Origin: Ectothiorhodospiraceae bacterium
GTDB taxonomy: Bacteria > Pseudomonadota > Gammaproteobacteria > Nitrococcales > AK92
Assembly: GCA_029263635.1 (NCBI GenBank)
Contig: JAJUFY010000165.1
Coordinates: 1 to 5,356, forward strand
Reading direction: 5' to 3'
DNA: 5,356 nucleotides
Within the stretch, counting starts at the first letter, position 1; each line of letters opens with the position of its first letter. Shown here in pieces: positions 1 through 4,385 of this stretch. The notes under the pieces were generated by a model, which was given only the letters and a program-made list of their open reading frames with translations, did not search any database and was not told the DNA's origin. Made by a program: the position numbers and the translations under genes.

Positions 1-147
1 GCCGCTGGCGGCCTGGCCGCTGCCGAGCGCGATCGGCGGCGGCTCGACCCGGTTGCTGCTGCTGTGCAGGGTGTCGAGGGTGATCAGCACTGCGAACAGC
101 AGCCAGAACACGGCGGTGGCGAGGCGGAAAGCACGTTTGCTGATCAT
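1..147 (-). CDS. Small membrane-anchored protein, unknown function (partial, C-terminus off window)
   Basis: The ATG at 147-145 overlaps the TGA of the upstream permease gene (ATGA), and the frame stays open for 49 codons to the window edge. The visible protein begins MISKRAFRLA and has one hydrophobic segment at about residues 8-24 (ATAVFWLLFAVLI), preceded by K/R residues. This looks like an uncleaved signal anchor, or a signal peptide, with the rest outside the cytoplasm. A Ser/Pro/Gly-rich stretch without recognisable domain follows (HSSSNRVEPPP). The stop-start overlap implies translational coupling and co-transcription with the permease and rhodanese genes, so a role in reduced-sulfur handling is a fair inference. 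I do not recognise the family. The call rests on the overlap, the sensible N-terminus and the open frame; the full length is unknown. Confidence 0.6.
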   Translation of the reverse strand, partial: MISKRAFRLATAVFWLLFAVLITLDTLHSSSNRVEPPPIALGSGQAASG

Positions 148-1298
148 GCCGCCACCCCCTGCGCGGCAGGCGCGCCTGCCGGCTGGCCGCTGACCCGCTG
201 GCGCAGCCGCACGCCGATCAGCGAGCCGCTGAAGGCGAAGGCGAACCACACCCAGCCATGCACGCTGGCCGAAGCAATGCCGTCCAGGAAAGCGCCGACA
301 TTGCAGCCAAACGCCATGCGCGAGCTGTAGCCGAGCACCAGGCCGGCGGCGGAGGCGATCAGCAGGCGCTTGGCCGAGGGCACGCGGATGTCGGCCGGGC
401 CGTTCCAGCGCGACGCCGCAAAGGCACCGAAGACGAGGCCGATGTTGGTCACCGAGGTCACGTCGGCGAGAATCGGCTCGGCCAGCCGCTGGGCGTGCGG
501 AGCAGCGCCCCAGAAGGCGTCGCCAACCGGGCTCCAGCCCAGCGCGGTGGCTGCCTTGGCGCCCCACAGGCCGATGCCGTAGACGATGCCCCAGGGCTGA
601 CCGGCCACCACCAGATGCACCAGATACAGCACGGCGAGCAGCACTGCGCCGATCCACCAGTGCTTGGCGGAGCCGAGCGTGACGGTCTGGCCGGCGGCTG
701 CCAGCCTGGCCCGGTGGCGGCGCGCGCCCTGTCCTGCCAGCCAGGCGACCAGCCCGCAGCCGATCACGGTGATGGCGAGCGCGGTCGGCCAGCCGAACTG
801 CAGCATGTCGATCGGCGGCAGGCCGCCGAGCGCGATCCAGGCCGGCTGGTGGGAGGCACCGATGAAGCTGCCGATGGCGAAGGTGGGCAGCACTGCGATC
901 GACATCGGCGCACCGGCGCCGGCCTTGTACAGCGTGCCGGAGCCGCAGCCGTCGGCCAGTTGCATGGCGGCGCCGAAAAGGAAGGACCCCAGCACCAGAC
1001 TCAGGGTCAGCGGAGCGACGGCGCCGACCAGTTCGCCGGTGCTATTCGCCAGCAGCGGCAGGGTGAGAGCAGCTGCCAGTACCAGCAGCAGCATCTGCGC
1101 CCACAGACCGCGCGGGTCACGGTGTTCGATGTAGTTGCGCCAGCCGGTGGTGAAGCCGAAGCGGGCACCTTGCAGCACGGCACCGAAGCCGATGCCGAGC
1201 AGGGCCAGCAGGCCCTGCCGCAGTCCCGCGCCGAGCATCACACCGAAGGCGAGCGCCAGGCCACCGAAGACCAGCGCGAAGCGCGTAAAAAACAGCAT
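144..1298 (-). CDS. YeeE/YedE-family membrane protein, probable thiosulfate/sulfur-compound importer
   Basis: This 384-residue protein is almost entirely hydrophobic, with roughly nine or ten membrane segments (about 4-26, 28-45, 66-85, 95-115, 131-149, 168-190, 214-234, 284-297, 310-328, 345-365). It carries the two hallmark cysteine motifs of the YeeE/YedE family: GCGSGTLY with Cys118 and GCNVGAF with Cys332, one in each half of the internally repeated fold. In the characterised YeeE (TsuA) such cysteines line the path and relay thiosulfate across the inner membrane. The first-half motif ARFGFTTGWRN (45-55) has Gly-Phe where other members carry an additional Cys; another Cys is at 181. The start is supported by an AGAGGCGG site that begins within the rhodanese stop, 10 bases upstream. 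Location next to a periplasmic rhodanese supports uptake of thiosulfate or sulfane sulfur. The family is secure; the exact substrate (thiosulfate, or selenium as for YedE) is inferred. Confidence 0.9.
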   Translation of the reverse strand: MLFFTRFALVFGGLALAFGVMLGAGLRQGLLALLGIGFGAVLQGARFGFTTGWRNYIEHRDPRGLWAQMLLLVLAAALTLPLLANSTGELVGAVAPLTLSLVLGSFLFGAAMQLADGCGSGTLYKAGAGAPMSIAVLPTFAIGSFIGASHQPAWIALGGLPPIDMLQFGWPTALAITVIGCGLVAWLAGQGARRHRARLAAAGQTVTLGSAKHWWIGAVLLAVLYLVHLVVAGQPWGIVYGIGLWGAKAATALGWSPVGDAFWGAAPHAQRLAEPILADVTSVTNIGLVFGAFAASRWNGPADIRVPSAKRLLIASAAGLVLGYSSRMAFGCNVGAFLDGIASASVHGWVWFAFAFSGSLIGVRLRQRVSGQPAGAPAAQGVAA

Positions 1299-1308
1299 GA
1301 TCCGCCTC

Positions 1309-2283
1309 TTACTTCTTCAGCGCACGCTTGGCATCCAGCACCAGCGCTTCCAGTCGGGACGGCTGATTGTCCATCGGCAGGTCGGTCTTGCTCCAGGCGA
1401 CCATCGATTCCGGATACAGCTGGACCTGGCTGTTGCCGGCAATCTCGGACAGCACGAACCAGTTGGTGGCCGCCCAGTGGCCGGTGTTGCAGAACGACAC
1501 GGTCGGGGCGTCCGCCACGCCGGCCTGCTCGGCGATGGCGCGCAGCTCCTCGGCCGGCTTCAGGGTCTTGCCGTCGGCATTGAAGAAGGTCGAGAACTCC
1601 AGCACCTTGGCGCCGGGCAGGGTGCCGTAGCGGGCGGCGGCATCGACACGCTGTTCGCCGTTGAAGAAGCTCGCCGGGCGGGAGTCGAGCAGCAGCGGGC
1701 CCTGGCCGGCCTTGACGATGGCGGCGACATCCTCGGTGCTGGCGATCAGGCTCCGGTCGTAGCGATAGGTGAACTCGCTGGGAGCGACTTCGGGCACGGC
1801 GGTGTCGAGCGTGCCGCCGGCCGCCTGCCAGCCCAGCGTGCCGCCGTCCAGCACCGACAGGCGGGTCAGGCCGCCGACCTTGAGGGTCCAGTACACCCGG
1901 GCAGCGGCGCCGAAATCGGTGGCGTTGCTGCCGGCGTGGGTGACGACCACATGGGTGTCGTGATCGATGCCGGCCTTGCGCAGCAGCTCGGTCAGCTCGG
2001 CTTCGGAGCGCAGCGCACCGGCGTTGTCCGCCGGCCCGCGGTAGGCGCCGTAGGGGGTGTTGACCGCACCCGGAATATGCCCGGCGGCGTAGTCCTGCGG
2101 GGCGCGAATGTCGAGTACGCGGACGTTCGGCTGGCCGAGCAGAGACTGCAGCTCGGAGGCTGTCAGCAGCGGCGAAACGGCGGCCGGCGTCGCTTCTGAC
2201 GCTTCGGCGAACGCAGCGGACGGCAGCACAGCGACAAGGCTGCCTACCAGCAAAGCGGCGGTAAGGCGAATGTTTCGTAGCAT
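1309..2283 (-). CDS. Periplasmic tandem-domain rhodanese (sulfurtransferase)
   Basis: This 324-residue protein has a Sec signal peptide (MLRNIRLTAA then a hydrophobic core, probable cleavage after AFA at residue 26), so it should act in the periplasm. Two rhodanese domains follow. The first (about 38-160) has the VLDIRAPQDYAAGHIPGA signature, but its active-site loop reads VTHAGSN, with His116 where cysteine would sit, so it is probably structural. The second (about 175-305) has LLLDSRP and the loop FCNTGHWAATNW, with Cys265 as the expected persulfide-forming nucleophile. The CNTGHW loop differs from the CRKGVT of classic thiosulfate sulfurtransferases and the CGSGVTA type of mercaptopyruvate enzymes, so the donor cannot be named. 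The length fits two-domain sulfurtransferases. A modest GAAAGAAG ribosome site precedes the ATG. It is the first gene of the operon with the YeeE-like permease, 10 bases away, suggesting sulfur transfer coupled to uptake. Confidence 0.92.
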   Translation of the reverse strand: MLRNIRLTAALLVGSLVAVLPSAAFAEASEATPAAVSPLLTASELQSLLGQPNVRVLDIRAPQDYAAGHIPGAVNTPYGAYRGPADNAGALRSEAELTELLRKAGIDHDTHVVVTHAGSNATDFGAAARVYWTLKVGGLTRLSVLDGGTLGWQAAGGTLDTAVPEVAPSEFTYRYDRSLIASTEDVAAIVKAGQGPLLLDSRPASFFNGEQRVDAAARYGTLPGAKVLEFSTFFNADGKTLKPAEELRAIAEQAGVADAPTVSFCNTGHWAATNWFVLSEIAGNSQVQLYPESMVAWSKTDLPMDNQPSRLEALVLDAKRALKK

Positions 2284-2306
2284 GGCACTTCTTTCGACTG
2301 AGATGG

Positions 2307-2322
2307 GCCGCCGGCCGGCGGC
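2307..2322. repeat. Perfect 16-bp GC palindrome in the rhodanese leader
   Basis: GCCGCCGGCCGGCGGC equals its own reverse complement. It lies between the predicted transcription start (about 2336) and the rhodanese ATG, 24 bases before the start codon, so it would sit in the mRNA leader. It lacks a loop and a T-run, so it is not a standard terminator. It could shape the leader RNA or bind a dimeric protein, or simply reflect GC-rich composition. Confidence 0.5.
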
Positions 2323-2342
2323 AGGATAGAGGTAGACGGGCG

Positions 2343-2371
2343 ATGCTAAGAAACCGATGCGAGCCTCTCAA
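2343..2371 (-). promoter_or_regulatory. Predicted sigma-70 promoter of the rhodanese-yeeE operon
   Basis: On the minus strand a -35 element TTGAGA (2371-2366, five of six matches) is separated by exactly 17 bases from a -10 element TAGCAT (2348-2343, four of six). Initiation would fall near 2336, giving a leader of about 53 bases before the rhodanese ATG. The promoter sits in the only AT-rich pocket of the left half and immediately downstream of an apparent LysR-type site. The elements are imperfect, as expected for an activator-dependent promoter. Confidence 0.5.
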
Positions 2372-2389
2372 AGAATAACTTCTGATTTG

Positions 2390-2410
2390 CTTATGGATAT
2401 TTGTAATAAG
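2390..2410 (-). promoter_or_regulatory. Candidate LysR-type regulator binding site (T-N11-A dyad)
   Basis: The 21-bp element CTTAT-N11-ATAAG is an inverted repeat with five-base arms, matching the T-N11-A pattern of LysR-type regulators. Its centre (2400) is about 64 bases upstream of the transcription start predicted for the rhodanese operon, the usual place of the recognition site of these activators. A further AT-rich stretch containing GTTATTCTTT (on the minus strand, about 2379-2370) abuts the -35 and could be the activation site. CysB, the LysR-type activator of sulfur assimilation, is a reasonable candidate given the genes controlled, but the sequence cannot identify the protein. Confidence 0.45.
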
Positions 2411-2417
2411 GCGCCTG

Positions 2418-3188
2418 TCACTGTAAGCGCTGCACAAGTTCCACCGCTGCCGGATCGTTGCGCTTGCGCAGGTTACGAAGGGCGTGCCTGATGATCCAGC
2501 GGGTTTCCGGTTGCGCGTCGGCTGCCCAGTCCTCGCACAGGGCGAGGACCTGCTCCGGATGGTCGGCGGCAATGTCATGCAGGTTATTGGCGACCGACTT
2601 GCGGACATAGGCCGACGGATCGGCCTTGAGCGGTGCGAGCAGCGTCAGCACCGGCTCCGGATCGTGCACGAAGCGGTGCAGGCGGCGCGCCCAGGGCAGC
2701 CGGCTGCGGGTGCCCTCGCTTGCCAGGCGGCGGTGATGGAAGTTGGGCGAGCCGGCCCATTGCCGCAGGCGCGCCATTGTCAGGTCGTAATGCCGGTCGA
2801 TGTACGGCCGCACGGCGTATTCGGCGGTATGCCGGCAGGTGATCTCGCCGAGCGCATCCAGGCTCTCGACCGGGTCGTCCATCCCGTACGCCTCGACGAA
2901 ATAGGCGACCGGCATCAGCCAGTAGTACTCCGAGAAGGTCCCGGTCTGGTTGGGATTCTCCGGGCCCAGGATGCCGCGCAGGATGGCCAGCGCCGTCGGG
3001 TAGTCATCCGGCAGGTACTGGCGCAGGGCCTGCGCGATCAGTGCTACCCGGGCCTTGAGCGCCAGCGGCTCGACCGCACCGGCGACGGTCGTCACAAAGG
3101 CCGCAGCCGCAAATCCCGGGTAGACGGCGCCAATCCGCGCCGCCAGTTCCTGGGCCAGAGCGGCGCCGAAATAATCCTTGTACGCCAC
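2418..3188 (-). CDS. AlkC-like HEAT-repeat DNA glycosylase (DNA alkylation repair)
   Basis: This 256-residue, largely alpha-helical protein resembles the AlkC branch of the AlkC/AlkD DNA glycosylases, which excise cationic N-alkylated bases such as 3-methyladenine and act in the cytoplasm on DNA without classical base flipping. Diagnostic stretches are FSEYYWLMPVAYFVEAYG (85-102), the basic HHRRLASEGTRSRLPWARRL (151-170), and DPSAYVRKSVANNLHDIAADHP (190-211, split here by motif: YVRKSVANNLHDI is the key part). Acidic residues Glu123, Glu158 and Asp205 sit in conserved-looking positions of these helices and are the likely catalytic candidates. There is no C-terminal Ig-like extension, so it would be the short AlkC form. 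The start is GTG at 3188, three bases after the VOC stop and with no good ribosome site of its own, so translation is probably coupled. Co-transcription with the VOC gene under a TetR-type operator suggests stress induction. An AlkD-like protein is the alternative call. Confidence 0.85.
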   Translation of the reverse strand: MAYKDYFGAALAQELAARIGAVYPGFAAAAFVTTVAGAVEPLALKARVALIAQALRQYLPDDYPTALAILRGILGPENPNQTGTFSEYYWLMPVAYFVEAYGMDDPVESLDALGEITCRHTAEYAVRPYIDRHYDLTMARLRQWAGSPNFHHRRLASEGTRSRLPWARRLHRFVHDPEPVLTLLAPLKADPSAYVRKSVANNLHDIAADHPEQVLALCEDWAADAQPETRWIIRHALRNLRKRNDPAAVELVQRLQ

Positions 3189-3191
3189 GGG

Positions 3192-3608
3192 TCAGGCCCG
3201 GTACTGGTCGGCATAGGCGGCCCCCGGCGGAATGACCGTGATCACGTCGATCAGGACGCCGTTCGGGTCGACAGTGATGAAATGGCGCTGGCCGAACTCC
3301 TCGCTGCGGAGCTCCAGCAGGACAGGAAGCCTGGCGTCGACCACCAGTCGCTGATACTCGGCATCGACGTCATCCACTTCGAAGTTCAGCAGCAGGCCCT
3401 GCGCTGGACGGCGGAAGCCATCCGGCACGGTGGGGTGGCGGCAGTCCACCAGTGCCAGTTCATTGTTGGGCGACGCCGGCTGGCGGAGGCTGACGTACCA
3501 GTCGGCCTCGAAGGTCGGTTCGAAGCCGAAATGCCGGCAGTAGAAATCACGGCTCTCGCCGATTCTCTCGGTGCCAAGCACCGGGTAGAAACTGCTCAGG
3601 CTGTGCAT
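3192..3608 (-). CDS. VOC-superfamily (glyoxalase/bleomycin-resistance fold) protein
   Basis: This 138-residue protein has the paired beta-alpha-beta-beta-beta modules of the vicinal oxygen chelate fold: SFYPVLGTERIGESRDFYCRHFGF at about 6-29 (key residues RDFY and HFGF) opens the first half, LLLNFEVDDVDAEYQRL (72-88) the second, and FGQRHFITVDPNGVLIDVIT (105-124) closes it. A typical glyoxalase I His in the first strand is replaced (Tyr8 region) and the last-strand Glu is Asp121, so metal-dependent glyoxalase chemistry is doubtful; a binding/sequestering or different VOC reaction is possible. I chose ATG 3608 because GGGAGGA lies five bases upstream; the longer frame to a GTG at 3656 would read through the operator region. 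It is the first gene of the pair with the AlkC-like gene and is transcribed away from the tetR-like gene. Two cysteines (24, 56). The substrate is unknown. Confidence 0.85.
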   Translation of the reverse strand: MHSLSSFYPVLGTERIGESRDFYCRHFGFEPTFEADWYVSLRQPASPNNELALVDCRHPTVPDGFRRPAQGLLLNFEVDDVDAEYQRLVVDARLPVLLELRSEEFGQRHFITVDPNGVLIDVITVIPPGAAYADQYRA

Positions 3609-3611
3609 GCC

Positions 3612-3621
3612 GATCCTCCCT
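3612..3621 (-). promoter_or_regulatory. Ribosome binding site fixing the VOC start
   Basis: On the minus strand AGGGAGGATCGGC precedes ATG 3608-3606, a near-perfect Shine-Dalgarno at good spacing. It decides for the 138-residue product over an N-terminally longer frame. Confidence 0.75.
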
Positions 3622-3624
3622 GAA

Positions 3625-3654
3625 TGTAGAATACATACAGATTGTACGTATAAC
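3625..3654 (+). promoter_or_regulatory. Predicted promoter of the tetR-like gene
   Basis: The -10 element TATAAC (3649-3654, five of six matches) lies 18 bases after a weak -35, TGTAGA (3625-3630). Initiation would be near 3661, inside the right operator, with the left operator filling the spacer. Binding of the repressor at either site should block polymerase, consistent with autoregulation. The -10 overlaps that of the opposing promoter. Confidence 0.45.
3633..3649. promoter_or_regulatory. Left operator, degenerate copy (TetR-family site)
   Basis: ACATACAG-A-TTGTACGT repeats the left arm of the perfect operator exactly and matches six of eight bases of the right arm. Its centre (3641) is 22 bp, about two helical turns, from the centre of the perfect copy, so two repressor dimers would bind the same face of the DNA. 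It covers the predicted -10 and start of the VOC-alkC promoter. Confidence 0.6.
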
Positions 3655-3674
3655 ACATACAGTCTGTATGTCTA
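3647..3674 (-). promoter_or_regulatory. Predicted promoter of the VOC-alkC pair
   Basis: On the minus strand TAGACA (3674-3669, five of six matches to the -35) is followed after 16 bases by TATACG (3652-3647, four of six). Initiation near 3640 would give a leader of about 31 bases. The perfect operator fills the spacer. A second possible -10, TATTCT (3633-3628), lacks a good -35. Confidence 0.4.
3655..3671. promoter_or_regulatory. Right operator, perfect palindrome (TetR-family site)
   Basis: ACATACAG-T-CTGTATGT is a perfect inverted repeat with eight-base arms around one central base, typical in size for a TetR-family dimer. It lies between the divergent tetR-like and VOC genes, overlaps the predicted tetR transcription start, and ends three bases before the tetR ribosome site. 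The adjacent TetR-family gene is the obvious source of the binding protein. Confidence 0.75.
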
Positions 3675-3683
3675 GGGGGTGTG

Positions 3684-4289
3684 ATGGAGAAAATGCAGCG
3701 GCGGATTGGTAAAGCGGAGCAGCGCGAGGCGACCATGGCCCGCTTGCTGGAAGTCGCCCGGCAGGCCTTCGCAACCCATGGTTACGCGGCAGCAGCGACG
3801 GAGGAGATCGTCCGGCAGGCTGGCGTGACCCGGGGCGCGCTCTACCACCATTTCGGCAGCAAGGAGGGCCTGTTTCGGGCCGTGCTCGCACAGGTTCACG
3901 CTGAGGTTGGGCAGCGAATCGGCGCTGCTGCCGATGCCGCGGCCGATGGATGGCAGGCGCTGCGGGAGGGTTGCCGCGCATTCCTGGTCGCGGCTAACGA
4001 CCCGGCCATCCAGCGCATCATGCTCGTCGATGGTCCCGCGGTGCTGGGCTGGAGCGCTTGGCGGACCTTGGACGAGCAGCACTCGATGCACCAGCTGCAG
4101 GAGCATTTGGCGCTGCTGATGCAGCAAGGCACTGTTCGCGACCAGCCGGTCGCTGCCTTGGCGCATCTGCTGTCCGGTGCGATGAACGAGCTGGCGCTAT
4201 GGATTGCCCAGCAACCGGATGCCGCCCAGGCGGCGCAACAGGCGTGGGATGTCCTGGAGCGGGTTCTGGAGGGGCTGCGCCGCGGTTGA
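3684..4289 (+). CDS. TetR/AcrR-family transcriptional repressor
   Basis: This 201-residue protein has the classic TetR N-terminal DNA-binding domain at about 13-68: a first helix ending in FATHGY, then TEEIVRQAGVTRGALYHHFG (40-58 region) as the helix-turn-helix, and SKEGLFRAVL starting the linker helix. The C-terminal ligand domain includes IQRIMLVDGPAVLGW (109-123), a tryptophan-containing helix (SAWRTLDEQH) and LLSGAMNELALWIA (162-175), a pattern seen in many AcrR-like repressors. Length is normal for the family. ATG 3684 is preferred because AGGGGG (3674-3679) lies four bases upstream; GTG 3681 is too close, and ATG 3693 is a weaker alternative. It is transcribed divergently from the VOC-alkC pair and two matching palindromes lie in between, so it probably represses both itself and the pair. 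The single cysteine (Cys97) leaves open thiol sensing; the ligand is unknown. Confidence 0.93.
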   Translation: MEKMQRRIGKAEQREATMARLLEVARQAFATHGYAAAATEEIVRQAGVTRGALYHHFGSKEGLFRAVLAQVHAEVGQRIGAAADAAADGWQALREGCRAFLVAANDPAIQRIMLVDGPAVLGWSAWRTLDEQHSMHQLQEHLALLMQQGTVRDQPVAALAHLLSGAMNELALWIAQQPDAAQAAQQAWDVLERVLEGLRRG

Positions 4290-4341
4290 AGAGCGGGGAG
4301 CCGGCAGGCCCGGCCCGGCGCGGAGAGGCCCGCGAGTTCGG

Positions 4342-4375
4342 GCTCTGCTGCCGCCGGCCTGGGCGGCAGCAGAGC
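4342..4375. terminator. Strong hairpin between convergent genes, probable terminator
   Basis: GCTCTGCTGCCGCC pairs without mismatch with GGCGGCAGCAGAGC around a six-base loop (GGCCTG): a 14-bp stem. It lies 52 bases after the tetR-like stop and 10 bases after the stop of the convergent substrate-binding-protein gene, so it could serve both. Neither side has a true T-run (GTTTAC on the plus strand, CCGAAC on the minus), so intrinsic termination may be partial; it may also protect mRNA 3' ends. The rest of 4290-4385 is GC-rich with only a smaller hairpin at 4329-4344 (GCCCG...CGGGC). Confidence 0.7.
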
Positions 4376-4385
4376 GTTTACCCGA

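Noticed and set aside
258..1583. Long plus-strand frame of 441 codons
   Set aside because: It lies antisense to the permease and rhodanese genes; its product is rich in Gly, Arg, Gln and His with no domain, typical of a high-GC shadow frame.
2405..2436. Terminator after the alkC-like gene (GCGC...GCGC and AGGCGCCT before TTATTA)
   Set aside because: The possible stems are only four base pairs or have no loop, too weak to support termination.
1238..2608. Minus-strand frame of 456 codons
   Set aside because: It overlaps the rhodanese and parts of its neighbours in another frame, is extremely Arg-rich, and runs through the promoter region.
2484..3623. Plus-strand frame of 379 codons
   Set aside because: It is antisense to both the alkC-like and VOC genes, which have clear family motifs; its own product shows none.
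3609..3656. N-terminal extension of the VOC protein from GTG 3656
   Set aside because: It would be encoded by the operator and promoter region, lacks a ribosome site, and the VOC fold begins just after the ATG at 3608, which has a strong site.
3672..4166. Minus-strand frame of 164 codons opposite the tetR-like gene
   Set aside because: It is the antisense shadow of a confidently recognised TetR-family gene and shows no family motif.
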